Origin: Aspidapion aeneum
Taxonomy: Eukaryota; Arthropoda; Insecta; Coleoptera; Brentidae
NCBI GenBank assembly: GCA_963576565.1
Contig: OY755039.1
Location: 87,129,207 to 87,193,206 of the forward strand
Direction: 5' to 3'
Length of the DNA: 64,000 bases
The notes beneath the pieces were generated by a model that saw nothing but the letters and a program-made list of their open reading frames with translations, was not told the DNA's origin and did not search any database. Positions 10,399-22,180 of this stretch are shown here, one piece after another. The number at the start of each line of letters is the position of its first letter. Position 1 is the first letter of the stretch. The position numbers and the translations under genes are program-made.

Positions 10399-13300
10399 CG
10401 GACAATTTGAAGAGACATACAGGGACTAGATTGATGAACAGGGCGACAGACAGAGTAGAGTAGAAAATATTGGGGGAGGCCTATGTCCAAAGATGGATCG
10501 AAGAAAGCTAGATAGATAGATAGATAGACTTAAAATTATTACCAAAAATCGTTAAAATATAGTGCTAATATTATTATTTTATATTTGTTTTAAGGGTCCT
10601 TTAGACATGTACAAAAATCTATTTCAATTTCTTTTGTGTAAATTTAATAGCTCTTAAAAATATTAATTCTTAAAAGAATTGAGAAATTTATACGTATTCC
10701 AAAGATTATTTGGCCACACTGTATCCTTAACCTATCTATATTTTCTTGGAAAAAAGCAACGTTGTTCAATTTGATATTTTAAAATTCATCGTTTTTCCCT
10801 ACTTTCCAAACTTGAAAAATGCTATAACTTTTTGTCTGCTTTGGACCTTCCGCACCATCTCTTAAAGATTGGTTCATCATTTAAATTACTCCCTGTATTT
10901 TAGGTATCATATTTTCATTATATTTTATAAAAGGCCAAGGCCCAAAAGTAGGTATCCATTTCCTGTTTACTGGGTATCCAATCTGAAGGACTGCGTATCC
11001 AAATGGATACACAATATAGTCTAAAAAGATGCCTTGCAGACTGATAGGAACTATGACAAAACTATAGGAAAAAATAAAAAACCCGAAATTAGAATTTACT
11101 CCCCTTCCCAATACATGTAAAGTTATGTAAAAGTAACATTACCAACTTCCAGAAACGCTAGAGAGCTGTGATTTGACAGACTGACAGAAACTAAGAGAAA
11201 TCTATATAATAATTGAGATAAAAGTATAGCCAAGTTCTCCAATATACATTTTAAAATTAAAGGTTTTTACTAGTTTCGAAAAGTTTTTTAAATGTTTTGC
11301 GAAATATATTTAAAACGTAAAGTTTGGTACCCGTGAATAAAGAAAACAACATTTTTTCGTGGATAATCGGGTGTAAAAAGGTTTTGTTCCTCTTGTGTTT
11401 TTCCGTGGGCAGCTCGAATGCTGTACACCCACGGGGGTTCAAGATCTAATGGCCACCCATTAAGTGTTGACAGTTAACTGTTTCGTGCTTAAGGAACCCT
11501 TCAGAATCGTGCATGGTCAATGTAACACCTTTGTAAAGTTGGAGAGACGGTATATAAATTTCATTTTACGATATTGATAAGAGAAATGAAAAATAATGCC
11601 TACAATACGGTATGCTTTAAGCACAAGTGGCGACATCTACCGAATACAAAAGAAACTATGAGCATGGAATAATACAAGAGAAACAAAACCTTTTTATATA
11701 CGTTGAGCCACGAAAAATGTTTGTTTTTTTAAATATTTAGCCTTGGAATTGGACACTGATTCAAAAATAAAATGTTAATTAGTCAACTAAGTGTAATTCA
11801 TTTAATATAACTACTCATTATTTGCCTTTTCCAACCCCTTAACACTGATGTTATTATCACTGGACTTTAATAATAATGTAATTTAATTAAAGTGCCTTTT
11901 TATCGCTAAAGTATGTAGCTCTCGCTCCCCTCATGCTAAAAACTTATTGCTTTAAAAAAATATTAATGTCACTTTTATCCTTTGAATTTGGCGTGTAAAA
12001 TACTTATATTCGTTTTTGCCAAACATTTTGCCTAATATATAATCCAAAGAATTAACCTAGGAAGAATTAACTAGACACTGACTTAAAGATGACATCTGCT
12101 ATTTTGTAAATTTTATTCTGCTCTTTAAAATGAAAGTATACTATACTATAGTTAAATGTGGCATTTGCGAATTTCTTATCTATGAACCGACAATTTTTAA
12201 TTTTGGTTACTTTGTTAAGCGCGCTCTATAAAAATGATAAAACTGTTGACTGATTACTATGTAAAAAGGTTCGTGTAAGCGAATGGTGTAACATCCGTCA
12301 AAATCTGACGTATGGTTTTAAAGATATCGTAATTTTTTAAATAAAAATACATGAAATTTATTGAGCTTTTTAAATATTTTGGGATAAATATCAAAAACTA
12401 TCGGTCCAAGATAATTTATTTTATAATAAAACGAATTGTAGCTCCGGTTCCTCTCATGCTACAGACTCAATGCATCAAAAAAAGTGTTAATTTCAACCAA
12501 TTTGTGTATAATATTCTATTTCGTTGACGTTTTACAAATATTTTTCGCGGTATTTGATCAAAAAATAAACCTACAAACTAAAAATTTGTCATAACTTAAA
12601 AATGACATATGTCATTTTATAGATTTTTGTCTCTTCTTTTACATGAAATTAATCCTATTATTATTGGAATTATATTTCAAAAAATATTTGCAAATTCCTT
12701 TAATTTTATAAGATTTTTATTAATTTTGGACCGTTTTGATAAATGTTAAGTGCCCTACACCAGCGCCCTCTACATCAAGGTTAAAACTATAAATAAAGTT
12801 TTATGTAGAAAGGTTCGGCGAAGTGAGTAGTGTAATTTTTGTCCAATTCGGACCTACTGTTTTAAAGATATCGCGATTTTTGTAAAAATGCGTGTTATTT
12901 CCGTTGTGATTTTTGCGTGTTTTTTAGTATTTATTTTTCAAACTCAAAAACGGTATAATTTAGAAAAATCGAACTTTTTTTAAAAAATAGCTTGGTATTT
13001 TCTTAAAAAGATAGCAGTTCGAGAACTGTCAAAAAGTGTAAGGGCAAAAAAATTTCTCGATTCAGTATTTTTCACTGCAAAAACCTTGCATAGTTTTTGA
13101 AAAATCCTCAAAACTCAAAAACCAAAAACTAATTTTAAAAACCAACTATACGGTTACCGAACACTCCCTTAGGTCCGCAAATGTTTAAAATTTGGTTAAA
13201 ATGGGTTAAACGGTTTTGGAGTAATGACCAGATATATTTTAAAAAACGGCAAATAAACAGTGAAATTCTGACCAATTTTATTGTATAGTGAAAATGCGTC

Positions 13301-13735
13301 ACTGCAGGGATTCAGAAGAGTCCCAAAATGAGGCACTTGACTTTTTCCGATATGGCTGAAAAACAATAGGCTTCCTGACCACACATAAGAGTATACTTGT
13401 GCAAAATTTCAAGTTTCTAGAATAATCCCCTTATGGTGTGCCAACGGAGGTACATCAAAAAAAGTCACTTTTTGACGGTTTTTCCTCTATTTCCCCTACT
13501 TGAAATTTTCCGATTTGACCTAAAATTGACATTTTTGGTCTCCCGTAAGTTCTTAATCAGTGCGCCAAACTTCATCCTTCTACGTCGAAGCGTTCCCGAG
13601 TAAGCATCAAAATTCGAGCGCGATACACTAGGGGTGCTAGGGACGGAATAATAAAAAAAAAATAATATAATAAAAATAATGTTACGGCCGAGGCGGCTCA
13701 AGTAATTGATTTTCGCCACAAGCAAAAATCAATAA

Positions 13736-13885
13736 ATATATAAATTTCACATAAAACTTGTGATATTAGAAAAAATAAATATATTTTCACAAGTTTCGCC
13801 CAAAAATATGTGCTAATACAAGTTCGTTTTAATTTTTGTTATATTTAGTTTATTAGGCAGTCTGTAGTGGTTTATAGTTTGTGAA
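13736..13885. other. Inner junction of left unit array with the core
   Basis: The last bases shared with the mirrored unit 3 edge are AATAAATATAT (13731-13741 here, read in reverse at about 43380-43390). Sequence then becomes unlike the right-hand side, so this marks where the inverted unit arrays face the core. I see no target duplication linking the two edges. Confidence 0.6.
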
Positions 13886-14416
13886 TACAGGGTGTAACTA
13901 AATAAGTGTAAAACATTTAAGGGGGTGATTCCTCATCAAAAAAAGATAGGATCTTTCATATAAAGAAACTTCATTGGAGCATCCCTTATTAAGAAACAGC
14001 CCATTAAAGGGGGTACATAAAATTTTCTACTACCAAAAAGACACTTAGCCGGTAATGAATTTGGTTTACCCCATGGTTGTAAGGGGTGGAAAACGCAACC
14101 CCTAAAATTAATTTCCAATGTAATTTTTTGTCTTATTATTTGTTTTCCATTTAAAAATGTATTTCCGATAGCCTGTTTCATTGTAAATAAAAAATGTCTC
14201 TTAGATTTTTTGCCCAAAATAAACCAGTTCGCAACAAAAAATTATTTCACGAACAACTACAGAAATACTTCGTCATAAATGTTATGACCCCCTTTAAAGG
14301 GCGGTATCTTAAGAAGGGATGCTCCAATAAAGTTTCTTTATATGAAAGATCCTATCTTTTTTTCGATGAGGAATCATCCCCTTAAATGTTTTACACTTAT
14401 TTAGTTACACCCTGTA
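13886..14416. mobile_element. MITE with long TIRs, TA target (Tc1/mariner-like ends)
   Basis: Starts TACAGGGTGTAACTAAATAA and ends with its reverse complement. The terminal inverted repeats run about 130 bp each (13886-14020 and 14283-14416) with few mismatches. TA flanks the CAGGGTG ends, as for Tc1/mariner-type insertions. The interior has only short frames that read through the TIRs; no transposase is seen, so it is non-autonomous. Confidence 0.8.
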
Positions 14417-15313
14417 TAAATTAAATTGATGTAATTTTTTCTGCATTTTAAAGAACTAAAATTAAAAATATATTATGATAATCCTATGTAATTGTGTAAT
14501 CCTTTCTGTGCGCAACTTTAATTTCGTGCTCTCAAATTCATACGTTGCCTTCGATTTATCTTTAAGCGAGACGCCAAACCTACCCTTTCTTTTAGTCACG
14601 TGATTTTGAAATTAACTCTCTCGCATATGATCACGTGCCTGAAGTAAATCGAACAGCATTCGGTTTTTGGACAGTTATTTGATCGTTCCATCTAACCCAA
14701 ACCGTTTTAAAACAGTCCTCGTACTCCTTGTACTGCATTGCGCGCGTACTGGAATTTTTTGGACGGTTCTATGACCGTAGAACTGTTTGATGGAACAGAA
14801 CTAATAGCGCGTAACAAAGTTACCGCCCGATCAAAATATCCCACAAGGTAAAAAAAAATTCTACAATGAAAACACGTTCTTTTCTTGAATAAATTGTTTT
14901 AAACCTTAAAACAATTTGTTTTGAATTAAAATAGGTATTCCTTTTTAGTTCAACGCGGCGTTTAATCTTGAAATGAGACTTTATTTTTCTTCTTTAGTTG
15001 TTTTGTTTCAGTATACTCCATTTTGTAACAAACCAAATTGTCTTCATATAAGTAATATTTTGCTTCCAGGGAAAACGGTGCCTTAGATTAATTCAGTTCC
15101 AATTTATAATAAAACAATTTCTGGTTCACATTAAAATAAAGAGGCAAGACATTTTTTATGCTAAATCAAGAAAATATCCTCTTGGTGAATAAGAAAGCAC
15201 AAATTATTTTACAAATTTGCTTTGATCTAAGACAATATTTTTAACGTGCATATCAAAATAGCGCGTATTCAAAATAGCGTCTCTACAAAATGGCGCGTAT
15301 CAGGTCTCTTAGG
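14417..15313. other. Gene-free AT-rich stretch
   Basis: No gene is recognised. It holds a partly inverted pair around 14670-14790 (GGACAGTT/GAACTGTT and GATCGTTCCAT/GATGGAAC-type matches) and three close copies of a CAAAATAGCG or CAAAATGGCG motif at 15255-15300. No ORF here looks conserved or protein-like. Confidence 0.5.
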
Positions 15314-16044
15314 TACCCAGGTAGCAAGGGGCCATCAAATGACGTCTTTTTTTCGTCGAAAAGTGGTAATTTGGATGACCAGCAGATCATCTACCAAAAA
15401 ATGTTGTCTTTAAGGCGTCAGCTACTTGACGTCTTTTCGTAGTGTAGTTTTTGACGTCTGAAAAATGTCATATATTGGTCACTACCCACACTGCACACTT
15501 TGTCCAAGGGACATACACTCATACTTACATAGATGGTGCCCCAGTCAGTACTTGACCGGATTTATACGGAATGTGGGGGTACGTATGTAAAATAAATTAA
15601 ATATTAAATCAAGACCAACTTCGAGGCTTCTTTCGCTTCAAGGTGGAGATGTGTAAGTCTAGGTATAGGTCTATTTTGATCTGTACCACACAGACGAACA
15701 CCGCTGTACCTGCTCCAGTACTTCCAGGTCTAAGTCACAGAAGAGTCACCTTCTGTGTCTAAGTTTCCTTCAGTGTTCTCAACTGCAGGGAATATTTCAT
15801 ATATTCAGACGAGTTCAAAAAAAGTCATAAATAGGTTTGTGTCTGTGTGTGTGTCTAATGTTCTGATTTGGTCCCAAATACGTCATATTGCTGACGTCTT
15901 TAAAACGTCTAAAAATGACGTCAATTTGGGTGTGTCTTTTGAACGTCATTTAAAGGTCATTTACACGTCAGATTAGAGACGTCAATGGTCATTAAAAATG
16001 ACCTGTTTTTGACGTTTAAAAAACGTGACCTTGCTACCTGGGTA
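15314..16044. mobile_element. MITE with TACCCAGGTAGCAAGG ends, rich in TGACGTC motifs
   Basis: A 731-bp element whose ends TACCCAGGTAGCAAGG and CCTTGCTACCTGGGTA are perfect inverted repeats, with TA as likely target duplication. Subterminal regions on both sides repeat GACGTC and TGACGTC motifs, including a perfect TGACGTCA at 15916-15923. A TG microsatellite lies near 15838. The open frame at 15755-15976 runs through the repeated subterminal motifs and is not credible as a gene. The transposon superfamily was not identified. Confidence 0.8.
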
Positions 16045-16948
16045 TATTCACCTAAAAAGTTTAGGCAAGGTCAGTTAAGGTATAATTACTTAACCGTTAA
16101 GTAATCCGATGGCTTGCCATACTTAACACAACTCATCATATAGTTCGACTAAGGGCTCTCTTCTTCAAACGAATTTTTTCAAAAAAAAAAAACTTTCCTT
16201 ACTTCTAGTGATACCTAGAGGATGTGTAAACAAACCGAACCGAACCAAAAAGGATCTTTTTTCCTTATAGGACGATTGCGCTCAGATATTGTAAAATAAA
16301 ATTTTTCCGGCAAAATTTTCTCTCTTATAATATACGGAAAAACAAATCGGAAAAAAAACTGAAAATTTCCCACTACCTATAGTCAGCGTTTTATTGAAAG
16401 TCGAACTCATTGCTTACTTTAGCAAAGGGAAAACCGATGCTTCGGATGGGCCCATTCACTTTTATTATGCATAATATCAGCGCGATCACATTTACCAGCC
16501 TTTAATGCACGTTTGCTCATATCTAGCCAGAGGCGTAGAGGTAATCAAACAGCGAGAAGGTAATACAGACTTTTTGGAAATTTTAAGATAAGAATGTAAT
16601 ACGGCAGGCGCAGATGTATGGGGGGAAAAGGAGGTTTTCCCCCTAATCCCAAAATATGATTAGTTAGAACACAGAATAGCCCTTCTGTTCAAACTCTATA
16701 GGACAATTGGCCCCGACTGTCCCGCCGTGGCTGATTCAATGCCGGGACAATTGGTGGCCGCGCCGGGGCAATTCACAGCCGACTTAATTATCCTCCGGGC
16801 CAACTTGCCACTGAGACAACCCGCCTCCGCGCGCCGCCGCGCCATGGTTTATGCTTGCAGTTTTCTTCGCGGATTGCACATAGTGTGCCTGAACGAAGTA
16901 TAGGTTACATAAAAATGGTTCCAAAAAGTAATTGTACATTTTAAATAT
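16045..16948. other. Gene-free stretch with GC-rich island
   Basis: No gene is recognised. At 16690-16855 the base composition changes abruptly to GC-rich, with two GGACAATTGG repeats and CCGCGCCGGGGC. It resembles, loosely, the foldback MITE at 36259-36645, so this may be a one-sided or decayed relative. The rest is AT-rich without open frames of interest. Confidence 0.45.
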
Positions 16949-17940
16949 GGACTCTTTCCTGACTTTAGAGCAATATTCATATAAATCCTAGCTGATCCTC
17001 TTCTCAAAATTTTATCAATTTATTTCCATTTTTCTAGTTAGTCGAGGCGTGTTGGCTCCTGTCACGTGTGACGCAATATGTGCGCTCAGTTTGACTGCGG
17101 GGCTTTGTTAAGCACCCATTTTAATTTTTTAAAGCTTGGTTTACTCCAAGGTTAATAAATTTTCTCTACCATTTTCTGATAAATCAAGTAGTTTGTGAGA
17201 TATACCAAAATTATTGTATTTCCGCTCGCACAAGAATTAAAATAATACCCAAGTAGATGTATAATGCGGGTTCTGGCTCACTTTTTCCTTGTAAATCCCC
17301 ATAAGACGAAGACGTGGTCATTTTTTTGGATATGTCACAGAATATTTAACTCGAGGCAGTAATTTCCTCATAAGACGAAAACGTGGTCTTTTTTTCGATA
17401 TGTCACAGAATATTAGAGGCAGTAATGTCCCCATGTGTTTTTTGTACTAACCAATCTAATCTCCAAAAAATTTTCGACCCTTAATTGACCTTTTAGGTGT
17501 TGCAGTTCATCTTGTACCTTGAGGCAGACCTGTAACTTGCTATCTTTTACTTGTTACAGGACTGTGGTATTCACTTAAACAGTGAGTTCCTTGAATGCGA
17601 TTTTAATGCTTTAACGAATGTCTATTGATTCTTTCAAATTAAAGCCCTTCATTTTCTCCACTTAAAGATGTAAATTGTTTGAATAGATAGTTCGTTATTT
17701 TTAAAATTTTTAGTATTACATACTTGGACTAGGTTCATGGTAAACACTTTGGAATATTTTTTACTTGTTTATTTTAAAAAAGTTTTATATACAGATACAA
17801 TTAATTATATAATATTATTCATAGCATAGAGAAATATATTATGTCCTGCTATGATCATATATCTATAGCTAAGTAGGCTTACAAGTTCGATTAATCATAT
17901 TTAGACGGTATATTATAATATCATTACAGGTACTATGACT

Positions 17941-17942
<2 letters not shown>

Positions 17943-17999
<57 letters not shown>
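17943..17999. repeat. (TA)n microsatellite, left arm
   Basis: Pure TA run of about 56 bp, 3' of the left polymerase pseudogene. Its mirror in the right arm is about 70 bp long (33049-33118), a length difference expected for an unstable run after duplication. An AATAAA (minus strand, near 18003-18008) lies between the gene and the run. Confidence 0.95.
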
Positions 18000-18003
<4 letters not shown>

Positions 18004-18194
18004 TTATTTTTACATTAACATATTAGGCGCTACTAGACTTTTGCTAATTCTAGAAGTTCTATAATATAATCTATAGGCAAAACGGAGATTAAATTTGCAT
18101 TATATTTATGTATAGCTCACTACGTGAAATATCTAACCAAACACAATAAAAACAAAGACACCATTATTAAAATTACAGTTAACTTAAGTTATCA

Positions 18195-19796
18195 CTAAAT
18201 ACTGTAGTGCCCCCACGGTAACGTTTTATAACAGTCCTTTGAAATACATATTTTATCATCCAGTGGACTTAGTCCAATTTTTGTGTGTTTTACGGAGTAT
18301 AGTCTGTGCTTTTCGGATCTTATAAGATTTTGCGTAATCACCTTATCTTTAAAATTGTTGAGGCAGTCAACATAGTCCTCAAATAATATTTTTGATTTTA
18401 CAACATTTTGTTTTACACCCTTGACCTTCTTAATCACTTTTGCAGCTTTACTCTTGGTGTCCACTACTTTTGTAGCATACATATTAGCTCTAAGGCCAAT
18501 AAAATGCGTCATTATTTCGCCATTGTTTTCATCTTTCATCATGCCTAAAACTTTTTTATTCACCCTCGGAACGTTATATATGTTATCTTCAGCATAATCT
18601 GAGGTATCAAAGTACTTGTCACAGTTGCGCTGTATTGATTCATAAATATCATGATTTTTTATGTTATAAACTAAACTATCAGTATCTGTGTATGCCACAG
18701 TACAATCTTTTCCAAAAGCTATTATCATATAGTTATAGTGAAAATCATATATGGTTGTTTTGGCAATGTCCAAAATACACATTCCCACATATATCGGTTT
18801 ATTGAAATATATTTCGGTTTTTTCAAGTTCTACGGCAACCAAGTTTTCATTGAATATTGTAATGCTTTTGAATACAGGTCGAGAAATCAGTGCTTCTGCT
18901 CCGTATCGCCCATCCCATTTCTTGATTAATTTAACAATACTATGTTTTCTAATATTTTCCATAGTTTTACCAAAAACCGCATTGTTCATTAATTTAAAAA
19001 GGTTTTTCTCAAAATCATTTTTAGCATTCTGTCTTAGTTGAGTATTCAAATCAATATAAGGCTTTAGCCATGCAGATTGCTTAAAGCATAAAATTTTATG
19101 AATTTTTTCAAGTTTTATACCAAGTTTTAACGCTTGCTTTAGATTTCTATAATGAATTACGTATTCCGTTTTATTATATAGTGTGGCCATAAGTTTCTTA
19201 TTTTTAGGGTTTTTCTCGTCAGGCTGGCAGCGATGTTCAGGACATAAGGGTAAGTCTGAGAAATAGTCATGTAATTCTACAGGAATGTGCAAGTCGACTT
19301 CCAGGATGTATCCATTACTCGAGTAATCTTCAATTTTATTAACATCAAAATTGAGCATTTCGTCACTTTCTAACCAATTAAACTTTTCATACGGCAGTTT
19401 CTGACTCATGCTATATCCATATTGGTTATTAATATCAAAATACATCAAAAAAGATGTTTCTTTGGTTAAATCATAGTTGGCCATATATTTATTATTGGCC
19501 TCCACATACCTTTTAGAGCATTGGCTCAACCCTCCTCTAATGCCGCGTTCTATAAAAGTTACCATATTATAGTCGGTCAAAAGCTCTAATTTTTGTTGCG
19601 TGCAACACAGCATACAATCCCATGTATAACCAGGAAGGGTAAAATAATTTGCAGGATCCAGACCATACGTTTTATGACAGCTTTGTCTAAATTGTTGAAA
19701 TACCTGCATTAGAAGTATTATATCAACTTTCATGTAGAATTCCATGTAATCTTGTCGGGGTTTTACAACCAAAGCGTCTCCATATATTTTGGGCAT
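18195..19796 (-). pseudogene. Left-arm PolB: intact polymerase-domain frame
   Basis: The longest uninterrupted piece (533 codons as an open frame). The family sequence begins near QDYMEFYMKVD (about 19755); the upstream 14 or so residues read out-of-frame DNA. It contains all three palm motifs with their acidic residues: Asp in YFDINNQYG, Lys in NNAVFGK and both Asp in YTDTDS. It ends with the family's C-terminal signature of an LSPLDDK motif followed by LPWGHYSI. The polymerase half of this arm is therefore undamaged at the visible catalytic residues, but it is cut from its exonuclease and N-terminal parts. Confidence 0.88.
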
Positions 19797-20160
19797 GATA
19801 ATAATCAGCAGGCGATATTTCTCTACTTTCGAGTGTGTTAAAGAAATTAAGTTGCTCAGGCAAAGATGTGTCTCTTAATTTTTCCCAACTATTTATATAG
19901 TCATAGCAAAATACTCCTTTTTTAAAAATAAGTTTGTATTGTTCGTCAGACAAGTTGGGAAATTCGTTTCTAACCAGAGGATACTCCTCAAGATAGGAAG
20001 CTAGCTTTTCCAAGCTACTGGCCATGAATCGGTACGAATCAATAAATCTAAATTCGATTAAATGTTCATTAATTTTTTTGGTAAATGCTATATATTTTTC
20101 TTTGTTAATTGGTAGCAAATTTATTGATCCGTCCAAATTGGCGATGTTTTCAATTATCAA
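19723..20160 (-). pseudogene. Left-arm PolB: exonuclease-to-TPR linking fragment
   Basis: This 145-codon frame lies just after exonuclease motif II. It carries RFIDSYRFMASSLEKLASYL (the conserved FIDS/F-MASSL block, corresponding to exonuclease-domain end) and GVFCYDYINSWEKL, where the family has a conserved PYDY-like box. It ends in foreign residues at the frameshift near 19757. The frame itself is open upstream of 20160 back to the stop near 20311. Confidence 0.8.
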
Positions 20161-20310
20161 ATGTCCATCATAAGAACTAAGATTGTGGAATACTACAGGG
20201 ACAGTATGACTGTCCTGAAAGTTCAGATTACAGCTTTCATGGGCTGGACCACGATACTCAGATGTAAGGTGACTATGATCGCGTATTTTCTTTTCACCAG
20301 CTAAAAAGTC

Positions 20311-20763
20311 CTATTCACAAATATGACATTTAGTAGCATTGTTAAAGTCAGTTTTTTGCTTTTTACTTAAAGGTTCTATGGGTAAGTCACAGAGAAATAC
20401 AGTTTCTAAGTTTTCAGCAAAATCTAGTAACTGTTTACTAAACCATTCCATACAGTCAGGCCCCGTGTGAGATTTATAAAATGATAAAGAATCATCATAG
20501 GCACATTTTACAAAATATCCTACCGAACAAGGCACATGACTTTGATATTTTTGAGTTTTTTTACCACTATTTTCTGCAACAGGGAGCAGCAAAGACTCAA
20601 TATCGGAATAAACAACAAAAGGTACAAATTGTTTATTTTTAAAGTTTTTAAATTCAACAACTTTTTTGTCGTTACTTGGTAATTTCGGAACCACAACACT
20701 GCCAATAATTTTGCAGTCTTTTATATGCTGAGTAAGTCCAGCTTCAGAATAGAAGTAGTGCAA
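20311..20763 (-). pseudogene. Left-arm PolB: zinc finger and exonuclease I fragment
   Basis: A 150-codon frame from within the C2H2-like finger (YFYSEAGLTQHIKDC), through VVYSDIESLLLP (exonuclease I, Asp and Glu of DxE present), to CHICE where a stop codon replaces the Gln found at this site in the right arm. Downstream of the stop, the frame keeps the RDHSHLTSEYRGPAHESCN HNH-like half that the right arm has lost. Confidence 0.82.
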
Positions 20764-20903
20764 GCATCTATCACATATATAGGCTGCTTTTTGGATTTGC
20801 TGATTTGACTACTTATTAGCCTTGAAAGATTTTTTACCCATACAAAGTGGTAAATTGGTGGCGAAAGGTCTTTAATCTGTTCATCATCCAAATAGTAATT
20901 ATT

Positions 20904-21505
20904 TTAAATCATTAGCAAATTAACATGTTTTTCGTTCCTTTCTTCAGAAATGTACGCAGGCAGTACTTTAAAACTGTTTATATTAAGTTTTTGCACGCGA
21001 TACACGTTTACGGACACATTATTTTGCTTTTCGAATCGGGCAACTTGGTTTAAAGTCATTGGAAATTTTATATTTTTTAAATTTAACATTTCTTGAGGAT
21101 GCGAGTAGGATGAGATTCTATTTGAGTTTTTTTCAACAGGATATAATGCTGACACAATAGCCCAACCAAAACATAAATCGTCATTGTTTTCCACATTTAC
21201 GCAAGCTTTACGCTTAAGAATTTCTTTGGGTAGCTCTAAATATGATCCAATTCTAAGGGGATATACTTATTAATTGCTATAATAAGATTATTTATTTTTG
21301 TAAGAGACCATCCAGATTGATTTTGCTCAAAATCTTCCAAATCAGTCAAAAGCAAATTTTTTACATTTTTATCAAACCAGTTTTTTAAATTTGTGTTGCG
21401 GTCAATAATCGCATTAGCGGTATTAAAATGTTTTGTCTCATTTCCAAGCTGTTCTTTTTTTGGTATTTGAAAATCTCCACTTAAAATAGTATTAACTTTT
21501 ATCAT
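20904..21505 (-). pseudogene. Left-arm PolB: N-terminal region fragments
   Basis: Two frames (21236-21505 and 20904-21194) separated by a one-base deletion near 21250. They carry KHFNTANAIIDRNTNLKNWF, SGWSLTKINNLIIAINKY, CFGWAIVSALYPV and VSVNVYRVQKL, the N-terminal domain conserved in this insect polymerase family. The second frame ends at LLMI*, where CAA in the right arm is TAA here. Confidence 0.82.
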
Positions 21506-21917
21506 ATCCTCTTTTTTTAATCCTTCGTTTAAATAAACTAAAACAATCCTCTAAAAACTTTTTGGGATTCTTATGACGTAAATTTGTAATGACAGCGCTT
21601 CTTACTCGGCTTTCAAAGGCTGATTTTATATCTTCCCATTGTACGCGATGTTTGGCTGTTTCCTTGGTCCCAATCGCATCACCAAACTTGAGGCTTTTTT
21701 GTTTCAAAATGTGCTTCCACTGTTTAACTTGTCCCAGGCACGCCGTCAAATGAGATTTTTCAGCAACTGAAGAGGTTTTTTTTAAAGCAATGCTTAATTG
21801 CCTACTGGCCAACGCACAATCTTTTAGAATTTTTAAAATTGAAATATTTTTATTTATATCTTCTACCATACCAAGCTGACACATAATTTTATAAACCAAT
21901 TTCGTTGCAAAACTCAT
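21492..21917 (-). pseudogene. Left-arm PolB: first coding fragment with start codon
   Basis: A 141-codon frame with the ATG at 21917, about 90 bases downstream of a predicted transcription start. It begins MSFATKLVYKIMCQLGMVED; the first 11 residues are missing in the right arm because of a 16-base loss there. It ends at RRIKKRGYDKS because of a short deletion near 21516. This copy preserves what is probably the ancestral start. Confidence 0.82.
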
Positions 21918-21999
21918 TTTATTTTTTTTTTGAATAGCACCAACTTCACTAAAACACTGAGTTGATAGAACTCAATAATGCACTTTCCTTGAAAAGTTA

Positions 22000-22041
22000 T
22001 ACCTAACTGACTGCAGTTCAACACGCTCCGCCCTTTTATAA
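22000..22041 (-). promoter_or_regulatory. TATA box plus initiator of left-arm polymerase gene
   Basis: On the minus strand TATAAAAG begins at 22040 and an initiator TCAGT spans 22010-22006. The distance from the first T of TATA to the initiator A is 32 bases, the canonical spacing for an arthropod RNA polymerase II core promoter. The predicted start is near 22008, giving a leader of about 91 nt before the ATG at 21917. No DPE match is seen at +28. Confidence 0.7.
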
Positions 22042-22180
22042 GTGCTTTTCAGATACACGTTAAGACTTGTCGAAAACAGGTTTAGACTTGTTAGAAATGG
22101 GTTGCAGCTGTTGAATATACTACATTGACCTTTTTTTATAACCCAAGTATGTACAACACAGGTGTTCTTTAAGGTTTAGA

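Larger units (their letters stand above)
8140..10529 (+). mobile_element. RTE-type non-LTR retrotransposon remnant (unit 2)
   Basis: The most complete + strand RTE copy, still 5'-truncated. Endonuclease tail motifs (GYGERNDRG, RKWTW, TGSDHRMVR) lie between about 8180 and 8380. They are followed by a Lys/Glu-rich linker (8359-8790), a 105-bp MITE insertion, the reverse transcriptase (about 8930-9957) and the C-terminal region (10003-10398), ending at a GATA tail. Private damage includes a one-base loss near 9596 and a 6-base loss near 9102. Shared damage is the TA deletion near 9940 and the stop after QMR at about 10396. Confidence 0.85.
6187..13735 (+). repeat. Repeat unit 2 (7.5-kb family), complete
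   Basis: The only complete + strand copy. It starts at the ATACGGATG hairpin and ends with the TTGATTTTCGC hairpin followed by AATAAATATAT. Order inside: head hairpin, palindrome array, AT-rich body, RTE remnant (about 8140-10529) carrying a small MITE, internal 500-bp duplication (11914-12900), end block. Non-RTE parts (6430-8139, 10530-13700) show no gene. The short frame at 13465-13725 recurs in the other units, but simple copying explains that. Confidence 0.9.
18195..21917 (-). pseudogene. DNA polymerase type B (DNA_pol_B_2, protein-primed type), left-arm copy, broken
   Basis: Relic of a protein of about 1,220 residues in the viral/organellar B-family polymerase group found in Polintons, adintovirus-like elements and linear plasmids. 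From N to C: a conserved helical N-terminal region, CFGWAIVSAL and later HVNLL, a C2H2-like finger, exonuclease YSDIES (DxE), an HNH/endonuclease VII-like CHIC...RDHSH...YRGPAHESCN segment, exonuclease II HNLSSYDGH, then polymerase motifs A (YFDINNQYG), B (KLMNNAVFGK) and C (YTDTDS), ending LPWGHYSI. Breaks: about 11 bases lost near 21516, one base lost near 21250, a stop near 20907, a frameshift near 20790, a stop near 20311, and a frameshift near 19757. It is oriented outward from the palindrome centre; no integrase, ATPase or capsid gene accompanies it. Confidence 0.92.

Noticed and set aside
13465..13725. 86-codon frame (also 43403-43654 and 55264-55515) repeated in several units
   Set aside because: It lies in the terminal block of the repeat unit and is kept only because the units are copies; unit 1 has it broken by the AAT microsatellite, and the peptide matches nothing I know.
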